Assembly: GCA_001724265.1 (NCBI GenBank)
Contig: MEDY01000280.1
Location: forward strand, 1 to 53,425
Source: Rhizaria sp. SCN 62-66
Taxonomy: Eukaryota; Rhizaria, unplaced
DNA length: 53,425 nucleotides
Reading direction: 5' to 3'
How positions within the stretch are numbered: the stretch's first letter is position 1; each line of letters begins with the position of its first letter. The translations under genes were made by a program, and so were the position numbers. The notes under the pieces are model-generated. The model had not been told where the DNA came from, did no database searches, and saw nothing but the letters and a program-made list of their open reading frames with translations. Below are positions 1-10,380 of the stretch, piece after piece.

Positions 1-463
1 GAGACCACGGATACCGTGGGTCTTGGGCTTACCGTAGACGATACCCTTGGAGTTGGGGCGCTTGGAGGAGCCGCGGCGAACACGGACACGGTAGATGACA
101 AAACCCTGCTTGGCCTTGTAGCCCATGCGGTGGGCCTTGTCGGGGCGAGAGGGCTTGGAGGCGCGGTGCACGGTGGCAAGCTGGCGGAACTCCCAGGTAC
201 GGATGCGCATGACGAAGCGCATCACGTCGGACTGCTTCTTGCGCCAAAGCTCGGTAAGATACTTGTAAGCACCTATAGTACACAAAACATATGAAATCCG
301 ACGCATAATACATTGACAGGGTAGGTTAGCAGAGGACAGAGGTGGGCGAGGGCAAGTGGTGGACCAGAGTCGAGTTGGAAGACTTTGCGGTCTTGATTGA
401 CGGCAAAAGAAAGTGCGTAAAAAGCTGACAATATTATCTACACAAAAAATAAGACGTACCCAT
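1..463 (-). CDS. RPL15: 60S ribosomal protein eL15 (L15), 3' end beyond the window
   Basis: Component of the large ribosomal subunit. Exon 1 is only ATGG (463-460). The intron runs from 459 to 273 (donor GTACGT, acceptor ACTATAG, 187 nt), and exon 2 begins at 272 and leaves the window at 1. The spliced product starts M-G-A-Y-K-Y and continues with [15 protein letters not shown], then [28 protein letters not shown] and [10 protein letters not shown], which is the conserved N-terminal half of eL15. About 90 of the roughly 200 expected residues are present. The start is fixed because only this ATG plus this splice restores the family's MGAYKY N-terminus. The gene is divergent from the cyclin gene and shares a 524 bp spacer with it. 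I looked for an intronic snoRNA and saw none. The assignment is very secure. Confidence 0.95.
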
Positions 464-987
464 TATGTCAACACTACTAACTCGTGTTCACGATGTTCAA
501 GAGGTTCTCAAAGTTCACGCTTCGTCCTCTCTCGCCAGACCGCATACCGGGGCGGACTGAGGCTTAACTTCAGGCTCACAGTCACTTTGCAGGCAAACTT
601 GTGACCGAGAACTGACCGAGCTTGACTGGCGACCGAAGCTGGACCGAGCGACCGACCGAAGAGTGAGATTTGGTGTTGGACAGAGAACAGAGTTGTCCGA
701 GTTCAACCGCCTTCCTAGCACCCCACAACCCCTGATTAGTATAATAGAAGAATCAACCCAGGCCCTCTTACAGGTACGACTCTATTCTGTCGCCACATTC
801 CCGCGTACTGTTTCCTGCGTAACCTCTCTGCACAAAGCTCGGCCAGACGTCTTTCGTCTCGCGGGCGGATGCCTCGCCTGCCCGGCCTGCACCGTGTCTG
901 GAAATGCCAACCTGACTGACAGGTAGTTAACTCTCCTTTGTACCTTGTTTTACTACTTGTGGCTTCTCTAGCGTTCTTTCTGCACCC
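464..987. promoter_or_regulatory. Divergent spacer between eL15 and the cyclin gene
   Basis: This 524 bp stretch lies between two divergently oriented start codons and must hold both promoters. No clear TATA box is visible. It contains a cluster of GACCGA-like units at about 603-662. No coding potential is evident. Confidence 0.5.
603..662. repeat. Imperfect GACCGA tandem units
   Basis: Repeated GACCGAG, CTGACCGAG, GCGACCGAAG and GACCGACCGA blocks lie midway between two divergent genes. They could be a degenerate simple repeat or clustered binding sites; the sequence does not distinguish these. Confidence 0.6.
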
Positions 988-2068
988 ATGAGCACGAAGA
1001 GTGAGGAGTGTTCCAACATCATCTCGGTGTTGGCATGCGTCCTTCAGCAGCTCTGCCTCCGCAACGACAGGGTACGTTGTATTTTCATGCCAGTGTTATA
1101 TTGCTATGCTCTTCATTTAGTTTAATTTATTGACTGCATTCTTTTGCGCATCTTCTGATGGGCTGAATGCATGCGTTTTGTCCACGCTTGTCGGCCGAGG
1201 TTTTCCTCCCCCTCCTGCACTATTCCCACTTCAGCTCCTCAGAAGGGGCGGAGAAAGCACCAGAGCTTGCATTTTCAGTCACTAATATCTATGCCATGTC
1301 CAACAATTCACTATATGCGCCGACACTCACGCCACATGTCCACTTTCCCTCGCTGTTTCTCTTTCGTCCGGCCATCCATCCGACCTCGTGTCAACTTCTT
1401 CGCCCTTCTCATGTGCTTGTTTCCGCCTCGCTACGCGCCCATTCCACCTGCTTTACTCTGACCACTCACCATCGCTTGTGTACCCCCTATAGATTCAGAC
1501 GACGAACCGGAACATCTCTAAGTTCCACGCCCTGCGTCCCCCGCAGATTTCCATCAAGGACTACCTTGCGCGTATCGCGCGCTACGCCCAGTGCTCCAAG
1601 GAGTGCTTCGTCCTCGCACTGGTGTACATCGACCGCATCATCCAGACCAACCCGTCGTTCATCGTCAACTCGCTCAACATCCACCGTCTCATCATCACCA
1701 GCGTGATGCTTGCGGCCAAGTTCTTCGATGACCAGTACTTCAACAACGACTACTACGGCAAGGTCGGCGGTGTTCCCTGCCACGAGATGAACTCCCTCGA
1801 AGTCGAGTTCCTCTTCATGAACAACTTCACACTGTTCGTCACGTCCGAGACTTACGATCAGTACTTCACAGAGCTATGCTCGCACGTCCAGTCCTCGGCC
1901 TGCGGCTGCACCTGCAAGGGCGACGCCGCGGCCGGCGCACCCGGGGGCGTGCCCGTCGGCGTCCCCGTCGCGGGCGTCGCGGGCACGGAGGCCGGCGGCG
2001 TCGCCGTCCACGGTCAGGCCATGACCGACGCGGCCCCCATCGCGCACCCCACCGGCTACGAGGCGTAA
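988..2068 (+). CDS. Pho80-like cyclin (cyclin P/U type)
   Basis: Probable regulatory subunit of a Pho85/CDK5-like cyclin-dependent kinase. Exon 1 is 988-1071 (28 codons), the intron is 1072-1492 (GTACGT...CTATAG, 421 nt), and exon 2 is 1493-2068, for 219 residues in total. The cyclin box spans roughly residues 8 to 140: SIKDYLARIARY, then ECFVLALVYIDRI, INSL/NIHRL-type helix, SVMLAAKFFDDQYFNN, KVGGVP and EMNSLEVEFLF. This order and wording is typical of the Pho80/cyclin-U family. The C-terminal 60 residues are Gly/Ala/Val-rich with a small Cys cluster (CGCTC) and look disordered. The start ATG is the one that places the expected helix before the splice site. The partner kinase is not in this window. 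The family call is secure; the pathway (phosphate, glycogen or cell cycle) cannot be inferred. Confidence 0.92.
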
Positions 2069-3243
2069 ACAACAGTAAACACGCTTATTCACAACAAACG
2101 CAGAGCTTGCGTTTACCGCTCTTTTCCTAAGCTTCATTCTACGACCTGTTCTCGTCTTCGTTTTTGTTTTTGTTTTTTTTCGTCTGTATCGCTCCTGTGC
2201 CGCATCACCACCCACGCACACCACTGCTGCTTGTTGTCTCTCTGTTTGCGGCTGCTTCTCAACAATCAACAATCACACTCACACTCCCGCATCCGCGCTT
2301 TCTATCATCACTCAGGCGTGCATGCACAGAGCGACTCTCAGCCGCGTATGGTTGCATCAGCAAGCACACATACTGCTTGCTCATGATGCCTCGCGCCACT
2401 GGGCTGTTGTCGTGTATCACTGAAACGCTCCACTGTATACATGCCATGGTTCTCTGCTGCGCAATCTAGCAGAGGCGAGCCTGCGAAGCTGTGATCGAAT
2501 TGAACACTCTTATACGCACTGCTAGACTCGCCACACAGGGCAATACTGTACTGGCAGCGAGCCAGCGTGCAACGTTGCTCTGTGTGATGTGGTATGATGC
2601 GTTTGTCTTGAGGGATGCAATTTCGCAGTGAAGTGAGAGGATATGATCTACTCATTTGATATGATACGGATACGATATGATATGATAACAACGCGCGCCG
2701 CGGCCACGGGCCCCGGCGCCTTCCCTGATACCTGGTTTGTGTCCCTGCTGGTGTCGTTGCATCAGTAAGGGCACGTTTTAGTATTTTCCTTCTTTCCCTT
2801 TGTTCTTTTTTTAGTTTTTCTTTGTTTTACACTTTTCGTTTTGCCGTTGTGTCTGATATTGACCAAACAACTTATAATAACAAGTCTCTTTTAACTAATC
2901 ATGTTGTCTGAATAGAGAACTCCTTAATCCACCTGTGTTTACATCGTCTAACATGCGCCCACCACAAACGCGGTTGACAAGTCGTCTACGATCTGACCCT
3001 CACACCAACCTTGCGTTTTCAAACTTTGCTCACATAGCTGTTTCATGTCGAAATTTCCACACATAGCTACTGTTCCAAGATTATAAATTTGGTATAAATT
3101 CCGCATATCTATTAAAATCGTGTATACGTGTGATATGTCGAGCTACATCTTTCTTTTAGTATCTCTCTTTGAACATAGATCTGACCCAACTTGTCCCTCT
3201 TTGACTTTCTCACATTGTCTCCGCTAATCTCCACATGTAACGC
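2069..3243 (+). other. Spacer between cyclin and SIMPL genes
   Basis: About 1.2 kb without a convincing gene. It should hold the cyclin 3' UTR and the promoter of the next gene. There is a short GATATGATAC-type repeat near 2640-2688 and a small GC-rich patch just after it. The open frames present lack recognisable domains. Confidence 0.6.
2640..2688. repeat. GATATGATAC-type short repeat
   Basis: GATATGAT, GATATGATAC, GGATAC and GATATGATATGATA recur within about 50 bp. It is a simple degenerate microsatellite and no function is visible. Confidence 0.6.
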
Positions 3244-4539
3244 ATGCCTTATTGCCCACATAGCTTTCGCGCTATGATTGCACTCCGGCGCACGTTGATA
3301 TTTGCAGCAGCCACGCTTTGCGTGCTGCACAGTTCTTTTAGCGGCGGGGCAGGTCTCACCCTCGTATCTGCTGCTGCTCCCTCGGGGACTGACTACAGCT
3401 CGCTGGGTCTGCCTGAGGCTATCACAGTCACCGCTGCCAGCGACGCTACCATGCCTGGCGCCGGCCGCGGCCGCGCGGGCACGCCCTTGCAGAACTTCCT
3501 GCCCGTCAGCAACGCCCCAAACAGCAACAATAACAACAACAACGCTGGCTCTTCATCTTCATCCTCGTCGGCGCGCACGTGCCCTGCGACCGTCCCCGGC
3601 GGCCTCGACTGCACGGTCTACTCCTCGCTTGTCTCCGCCGCCGCGGCCGCCGCTGTCTCGGCCACCCAGCGCGCATCGTCTGCCGGCCGCGAGTCCCTCG
3701 TCGTCCGCGGCTCTGGCTCTGCGTCGGCGGCCGTCACGCGCGCTCAGTTCACGGTCACCGTCGAGGTGAGCTCGCAGGACGTCTTCGCGGGCGCGCTGCA
3801 GGACATCACCACTCCTGTGTCCGGTCCCTACGGTGATGTGGAGCGGTGGTCTCGCGCCGCGGCGGAGCAGGCGATGGATCCTGCCCGCAAGAAGGAAGTG
3901 CTCTTCTGCGCGTCGTGCACCAACCGCGAGGCGGGCCGCCGCGTAACTTCCGTGCTCAACTACCTCGCCGCGCGCAACGCCAGCTACGTCGCCGAGCAGC
4001 TTGCGCAGCGCCGGCCCGCTGACGGTGCGATCGCCCCCCCGCGGACGACGTCGATGTCCCTGTCGCCGGAGTATGAGTACCGGGACAGCCGCCGCGAGCT
4101 GGCGGGGTACCGCGGCCGCACCACCGTCTCCGTCGACGTCCCCGTTGCGCTGGCCGCAGAAGTGCTTGATGGCGTGCTGGCCTCGGGCGCGACGTCCATG
4201 AGCGACGTCAAGCTGGCCGCCACACCGGCTGCGGTCGTCGCCGCGCAGCTCGAGGCGGACCGCGCCGCGGCACTCGCCGCCGTCGACCGCGCGCAGAACG
4301 TGCTCTCAGCGCTGCACGTGACGGGCACGTTCCCGCTCACGCGTGTGTCGATCCTCGGCGCGGGTGCCGCGGCGCAGGCGGGTGCGGGCGTCGAGAGCAG
4401 CGGCGGCGGATTGATGCGCGCCGCGTCGTTCGCGGCTGACTCGGGCAACATAGGCGCGACCGTGGGCGACGACGTTGTGGTCTACGGCAGCGTGGAGATC
4501 GCGGTGTCGTTCACTGATAACAACGCGGTTAACGTCTGA
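3244..4539 (+). CDS. Secreted SIMPL (DUF541) domain protein
   Basis: 431 residues from the ATG at 3244. A second in-frame ATG at 3274 would give a cleaner signal peptide (MIALRRTLIFAAATLCVLHS) and is a reasonable alternative start. After an Asn/Ser linker (about residues 95 to 112) the rest fits the SIMPL/DUF541 fold known from bacterial YggE and BP26/Omp28: FTVTVEVSSQDVFAGALQDI, later TSMSLSPEYEYRDSRRELAGY, RTTVSVDVPVALAAEVLDG, LASGATSMSDVKLAAT, and a closing strand VVVYGSVEIAVSF. The SLSPxYxY...LxGYxxxxTVSV block is the signature. No transmembrane helix follows the signal, so secretion or a lumenal location is likely. In bacteria this family is loosely tied to oxidative-stress defence and signalling, but no precise reaction is known. 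Intronless, with GC-rich codon use like its neighbours. The domain call is good; the function is unknown. Confidence 0.82.
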   Translation: MPYCPHSFRAMIALRRTLIFAAATLCVLHSSFSGGAGLTLVSAAAPSGTDYSSLGLPEAITVTAASDATMPGAGRGRAGTPLQNFLPVSNAPNSNNNNNNAGSSSSSSSARTCPATVPGGLDCTVYSSLVSAAAAAAVSATQRASSAGRESLVVRGSGSASAAVTRAQFTVTVEVSSQDVFAGALQDITTPVSGPYGDVERWSRAAAEQAMDPARKKEVLFCASCTNREAGRRVTSVLNYLAARNASYVAEQLAQRRPADGAIAPPRTTSMSLSPEYEYRDSRRELAGYRGRTTVSVDVPVALAAEVLDGVLASGATSMSDVKLAATPAAVVAAQLEADRAAALAAVDRAQNVLSALHVTGTFPLTRVSILGAGAAAQAGAGVESSGGGLMRAASFAADSGNIGATVGDDVVVYGSVEIAVSFTDNNAVNV

Positions 4540-5667
4540 GTTGCCTGCGAGCCCTTTGTTCGAGTAACTGAGTCAATGTATAAAGCTCAGCATTGCATAG
4601 GCTTTTTAGTGCGACACTTTGCCGTGGCTGATGCAGCTGTCGAGGCAGAGACGCACTAGAAACACAGTATTCCAATGATTCTATTCGGAATAATGACAAT
4701 ACCTGACGTCTCTGCGATAAAAGTAACGAATTAGCGCGAACTAACGAATCAGCTCGATATCGCGAGCGCTCAAGTAGCAAGGGCCGTGTGGCGTGAAGCT
4801 GCGCGCCCCCGCTTTGACGCGGGATACCGCGCGCACACTGCACTTTGGCGAGAAAACAGGTCTTTGCAATACAAAAAACACGTAAAAAAACATATCTTCA
4901 AGTTGTACCAATAAAATATAGCCATTTGTTCCAGATTTTGTTCTTATTAAGAGTGCCGAACGAGACGACGCGCCGAGGCGCGAGGCTGCCGAGCTCGAGC
5001 GGCAGCGTCCGCGCCAGAGCGGGGACCGTGGGGAGGCTCGAGGAGCATTTTAAATTGGGCGATCTGTGGGGCAACGCTGGGACGGCAGGACAAACCAGGA
5101 ACCACGCAGACATGTTTTTAACACGATTATTTGCTTGGTGTTTAATCTATGCCAGCCCTTCCATGAGATTTGGGCTTCTGACACACGAGATAATTTCGCT
5201 CTCACGACCAGTCATAGTCGCTCTGTGGCAACGCCTTTTGGATCCTATTTGCTGAGTCCGATATGGTCCGCCCGACTTGCATGCGACAACTACGCCGTTT
5301 TTGTGTGCGTTAAATACCCAATCGGTGTAATCGGATCCCACCCTCTGCTGATCTGCGCCTGTCTGAGGCGTGATGGGGCGCCTTGAAACGGGCCTTTCGC
5401 TGCGCTGTCCGTTCCGCAAGAGCGTGCCTGTCCGCACTGCGTCCAAATTTCTTCGGGACAACTATTTTCTCTTCTACGACCACTCTCAACGTACACTTCT
5501 ATCTTATCCTTGTTTTTCCGCTTGTCAATCCTCTCGCCTCGCGCCACAACTGCTCCGCGCCTCCCCCTTCTTCGTCTCCGTCCGACTCGACTGCTTCTTT
5601 ACTTTTCTCTCTCCCCTGCCCGCGCCGCGCGCCCCACCCAAACAGTCCTTCGCTTTCCCCGCCCCCG
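4540..5667. other. Spacer upstream of the LIM-kinase gene
   Basis: About 1.1 kb. The last 200 bp are pyrimidine-rich (CT-rich leader). The kinase reading frame is open back to about 5383 but has no ATG before 5668. A GC-rich island at about 4955-5110 in AT-rich surroundings forms a strong hairpin (listed separately). No gene is recognised. Confidence 0.6.
4977..5015. other. Strong GC-rich stem-loop, candidate structured RNA element
   Basis: GGCGCG (4977-4982) pairs with CGCGCC (5010-5015), and GCTGCCG (4985-4991) pairs perfectly with CGGCAGC (5000-5006) around an 8-nt loop. It lies inside a GC-rich island flanked by AT-rich DNA. The orientation is undetermined. It matches no RNA family I recognise. 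Confidence 0.45.
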
Positions 5668-7942
5668 ATGGACGACCCTAGCGGCGGCTCCCGCCTGCGC
5701 GGTGGAGGCAGCCCCGCGGGGGACCTCGTCTCCAGGACCGCTGCCCTCTCCCTTGGGCCCATGCCCCCGCCGTCGACTGCGTCGCCGGACTCGGTCTCCC
5801 CGCCGCCCATGCCCGCCTCGGCGTCGCCCTCGCTGCCCTCGGTTTCCACCTCCGGCTCCACGTCCGTGCCGGGCCCCAGCTCGGGCTCCTCCGGCGGCGA
5901 CGCAGACCGGCAGCGGCCTGTGTGCCACGGCTGCAAGCAAGTGATCACGACGACGCAGTTCATCCGCGTCTCGGGCTTCTGCTTCCACAAAGAACACTTC
6001 GCCTGCTCCGTCTGCAACAAGCTGCTCATGGACCAGCGCCCGCGCCAGCGCGACGGGCTCTTCTACTGCCCCGAGGACTACTCCCAGCGGTTCTGCCAGA
6101 CGTGCCGCGCCTGCGGCGAGAAGATCGTCGAAGGATCCATCATCCGCGCGCTCGGCGGGTATTACCATCAGCACCACTTCGTGTGCGTTGTGTGCCGCGA
6201 GCCGTTTAAGGAGGGCAAGTACTACGAGGCTGACGGTATGCCCTACTGCGTGGACCACTTCGCGGCGCAACAGGAGATCTGCGCCAAGTGCGCGCGGCCC
6301 ATCTCCGACGATGATTTCGTCACGCTGAAAGATAAGCCGTACCATGTCTCCTGCTTGCACTGCCACCACTGCCGCGTCCCGCTCGCCGGCAAGGCGTCGA
6401 TCTTCCAGAAGGACTCACACGTGTACTGCCGCGCTGATTTTCTCAACTTCTTCTGCAAGATCTGCACCGCGTGTGGTGAACATATCGTCAAACAGGTGCT
6501 CTCCGTCAACAACGAGTTTTACCACCCCGACTGCCTCAAGTGCGCCGTCTGCGACGTCAAGCTGAACCAGTACATCTCCGCGGGCGGGTACCTGCGGTGC
6601 GCGGAGCACACATCCACTCCGCTGCCGCAGCCCACGTGTTCTGTGTGTGCCCACCCCATCGCCGGCGAAGTCGTCATGTCTGCCGGCGCCAAGTGCCACC
6701 CAGACTGCTTCCGCTGCTTCACTTGCAACGCCCCGCTCGACAAGGCCAAGACGAAGCTGCGCGACGGCCGTTTATGCTGCACCGCGTGCCTCAACGCGGC
6801 TGCTGGCGGGCCGGGGGGATCGCCGCGCCTCGGCACGGGCTCCAGCGTCACTTCTTCTTCGTCGTCCTCGGGCGCGAACGGTGAGTCGAGGTCGCCGGGC
6901 CGTGGGACGCCGCGTGAGGACGGGCAGTTGCAGTCGCAGTTCTACCAGTCCCAGTCCCAGTCGCAGGCGCAGGCAAGTGACGTCCGCGCCGGTGTTGCCA
7001 ACAACAACGTGAACAACAACAATACCAACACACAGCAGTCGCAGTGGGGCGGTACGGCGTCCACGGCGGCCCACGGCGGGTTTAACTCGACTGCCAACAC
7101 CAACGCCCCCGGCGTGGGCGGCTCTATGCCCCCCAACGTTGGGTACAACAACAACGGTAACAACAACCAACAGCAGACGCAGCAGTCGCAGCCAGGTGGT
7201 GGGAGAGACGCGGTGCGCAACGCGCCCACTCGCGCCGCACCCAGCCACACGGTGCCCGCGCGCGACGCCCCCACTCTGTCCCCGCCCGCGCCCGCGGCGG
7301 CCGCGTCAACATCATCTTCGGCTGCGGCGTCGGCCGGAAACAGCAACAGCAACGCGCCGAGCAGCGCGCGGCGGCCCTTCCAGACCGTGGACGTATTTTC
7401 CGACTCGAACGACGGGCGGTGCGACATCGAGTGGAAGCGGGGCGAGATGGTCGGCAAGGGCTCGTTCGGCAAGGTCTACATGGGCATGAACACTAAAAAC
7501 GGCGAACTCATCGCGGTCAAGCAGGTGCAGTTGAACAGCGCCGAGGACGTCGAGGCAGCGCAGCAGATTCAGACCGAGATCACGCTGATGGAGAATCTGC
7601 GCCACCCCAACATCGTCACTCTGCTCGGCACGCAGCGCTCGGGCCAGAAGCTCAACATCCTCATGGAGTACGTGCCTGGCAAGTCGCTCGACGTGCTCTT
7701 AGAGAAGTTCGGCACGCTGACCGAGAAGGTGATCCAGCTCTACGCGCGGCAACTGCTCGACGCGCTCGCGTACTGCCACGAGCACGGCGTTGTGCACCGC
7801 GATATCAAGGGCAAGAACGTGCTGGTGGACACCAACGGCAACCTCAAGCTCGCTGATTTCGGCTCCGCCAAGCAGTTCCAGGTACGCTTTTTGAGCGATT
7901 TGATTTTGATTTGTTTATCAATTGATGCCTTGTTTCAGTTCT

Positions 7943-8006
<64 letters not shown>

Positions 8007-8426
8007 GTTTTATGTCCGTTTCTCAACTTATCATTACATTCACTCACTCTAATTCTAAAAATATATTTTTTCGATCTTCCACAGGACGTGATGCGCAAGG
8101 ACGCGCCTTCGCTGGGCTACAACTACACACCCTTGTGGACGGCGCCCGAAGTTCTCGTGGGCGACTACAACTCCAAGGTTGACATCTGGTCCCTGGGCTG
8201 CGTGGTGATCGAAATGGCCACCGGCAAGCCTCCGTGGGCAGAGCAAAACTTCGAGCACCCGTTCCGCGCTCTCTATCACATCGCGAACGAGAACTCGATC
8301 CCGCGCATCCCCGAGAGGCTGTCGCCGGAAGGACAGGACTTTCTTAGGCAGTGTCTGCGGCGCAACCCTGACGAGCGCCCCTCGGCCGCGGACCTGCTCA
8401 AGCACCCCTGGCTCGCAAAGGACTGA
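5668..8426 (+). CDS. LIM-domain protein kinase (five LIM domains, MAP3K-like)
   Basis: 851 residues from two exons: 5668-7881 (738 codons), intron 7882-8084 (GTACGC...CCACAG), then 8085-8426. The ATG at 5668 is the first in frame. After a Pro/Ser-rich N-terminus come five LIM zinc-binding domains at about 86-140, 145-205, 206-263, 264-317 and 325-375, each with the CxxC...HxxC/CxxC...Cxx(C/H/D) ligand pattern. A Ser/Gln/Asn-rich linker (about 375-585) leads to a complete kinase domain: GKGSFGKVYMG (glycine loop, about 590), LIAVKQV (ATP lysine), VVHRDIKGKNVLV (catalytic loop, about 708), ADFGSAKQF, TAPEVL, and DIWSLGCVVIEMATGKPPW. This wording is STE11/MAP3K-like. LIM domains bind proteins, often actin-linked, so a kinase recruited to cytoskeletal complexes is plausible but inferred. 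The splice site falls just after the DFG segment. All catalytic residues are intact. Confidence 0.94.
7944..8002 (+). repeat. 59-nt uninterrupted poly(T) tract inside the kinase intron
   Basis: Positions 7944 to 8002 are all T, within the 203 nt intron and about 80 nt before the acceptor. It may act as an extreme polypyrimidine tract. Run length is prone to polymerase and sequencing error, so the exact count is uncertain. Confidence 0.9.
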
Positions 8427-8458
8427 GCGAGCGCACAGTGCAAACTGCGATGCTATAT

Positions 8459-8490
8459 GCTCAAGCACTTGGCTCGCCAAGGACTGCGTG
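8459..8490 (+). repeat. Imperfect duplicate of the end of the kinase coding region
   Basis: GCTCAAGCAC followed by TTGGCTCGCCAAGGACTG closely repeats the coding segment at 8396-8429 that encodes LKHPWLAKD, offset by 63 nt and with a 2-nt length difference. It lies just after the stop codon, in the presumed 3' UTR. Confidence 0.8.
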
Positions 8491-9851
8491 CAAAAGCAAA
8501 AGAATGATGAGCATGTAACGGCTCTTAGTCTTAGTGTGAGTTTGAGTTTGAGTTGGATTTTTGAGTGGGAGTCTCAAGTTGAGCGCCAAAAAGAGAATTG
8601 CTGCCGCGAATGACAGTCTAATAGCACGACATTATCGAATGTGCACCGCATTTCTGCACCGCATTAAATCAGTGTAAAGAACGAAGAACTGAGTTACTGC
8701 AGTGTACACCGTTAGTGCCACGGAACGAATCACATTGCATTATTATCTCGTCGTGCATTCTATGGACGTACTGTGATGTGTCTTACAGCGCCGATTTTGC
8801 TTGTGTGTGTGCATGTGTAGAGTCATTGTTGAGTCCACACGCGCTAGGCTGTGCTTTCATTTGCCGTGCTTGAGCTGTTTGTTTGTCTCGATTTTCCGTC
8901 AGCTTTGATCTCTTCGTTTCTGTGTGTTGTGTTTAAAAATTATCGCTTCTGCTGAAACTGAAACACTGTAGATGTCGTCGTTCTAGCCCTTCCCACTCTC
9001 TTCTTGAATTTACCACTTTTGCTCTTGCTTGAACTCTCGTCTCACGTTGTTGCGTTGTCTGCGAAGTATCTTACAGCTATTACGCTACAAGAGCCCGGCC
9101 AATCCCCATGTAAGTCTACATGACTCCCCCAAATGTATGTATACCCATTCCTCCCCCTCTCTCTCTCTTGCAACCGTTTTTCTTTCCCTCTATCTTGTGA
9201 GTGCGACGACAGACACAACGAACACTTTGCAGTGCAACGCACCCGTGTTGTGCCATGCATGCGTGCACATATATGCATGTGCGACGTAATGGGTACGCTT
9301 GTGCGTTCGTCCTGGTGCTGAGATTAGGGAAAGGAAAGCAAGCAAGTGCGCCGCTCACGGGCCAATATCCCTTTGTCTGAGTGTGTGAGCGTTGCGTTGC
9401 GTTGATCAAGATGAAGATGAATTATAACAATGAACCTCGACATAATACTGCATTTTTTTCTTTTTGCTTTTGTATTAATGTGTGTGCGAGTGATCTAGGT
9501 GTGCGGTGATGCGATTTCGTGTGATTCGTCTTTTGCTGTCGCCTGTGTTTTTGCTTCTGTATTAAAAAATAATGTTGACGTTTGCTCATCATTCATTTCT
9601 TTGTTTCTTTTGTTCGAGCCTCGGCTTTTCATTTGTGTTTGCTTTCGTTTGTACCCCCCGATTTGTTTGCATATCCCATTAAACCATCTCTTCCTTAGCT
9701 CTGCTGTCCCAAGAACAATTACATCTCGAAGCCATAACAGGCCAGATTACTGTCACAAGCAAGCAGCAGGATCATACGCCCAACTGCGCTGTGATTTACG
9801 CTGCACCGTCGCTGTCACATCCACTGTCGCGGTCGGTGCCGCCGTCGCACG

Positions 9852-9918
9852 TGCTACTGCTGTTGTTGCTGCTGCTGCGGCTGCTGATCCTGCCGCAGCT
9901 GTTGCTGCTTGCTGCTCT
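9852..9918 (+). repeat. GCT/GTT trinucleotide-rich repeat
   Basis: Interrupted runs of CTG, GTT and GCT triplets (for example CTGTTGTTGCTGCTGCTG). It makes artefactual Ala/Val or Leu-rich open frames in several readings. Confidence 0.7.
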
Positions 9919-10380
9919 CATTGTGTATCAGTCGTTGTTATTTCTGGCGTGTTTGTGTTTTATTTCTTTGTGTCACGGCTGCAGAGCTCCAGCTCGCTCT
10001 TTTGCTAGCCTCCCCCATTCTCTCTCTATCTTTGCGTTCTACCAAGCCTCTTCTGAGCGTCCGTTCGTCGTCTCCGGCGCCCCCGCGCGCTGCTCCGCTG
10101 CACAGTTGGCCTGTTTCACTGCGCCCGCGCCCTCTCCCAGATTCGGGGGCGTGGCGGGCAACGATTACGGGCCGGCACGAGCTGTGTCACACGCCACTCG
10201 TGGTGTGCAATCACACTTGTAAAGTGCAGCGAGGCGAGCGGTCAGCAGTTTAGTTGTCCCCCCTAGACGCGCCGACACGGCGATTATTATTACAAGTTGC
10301 ACTTCTAGCATAATAAATATCCTTGAAAATACCCGTTGTATCTTCTTTTGCGAATGAAAAGTGCCCATATCAAGATGGAA

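Noticed and set aside
5383-5667. N-terminal extension of the LIM kinase frame
   Set aside because: The frame is open but contains no ATG before 5668; the sequence is CT-rich leader.
9499-10253. Overlapping open frames of 110 to 170 codons in the 8.4-11.0 kb spacer
   Set aside because: They start at non-ATG or poorly placed codons and arise from a GCT/GTT repeat; no domain is recognisable.
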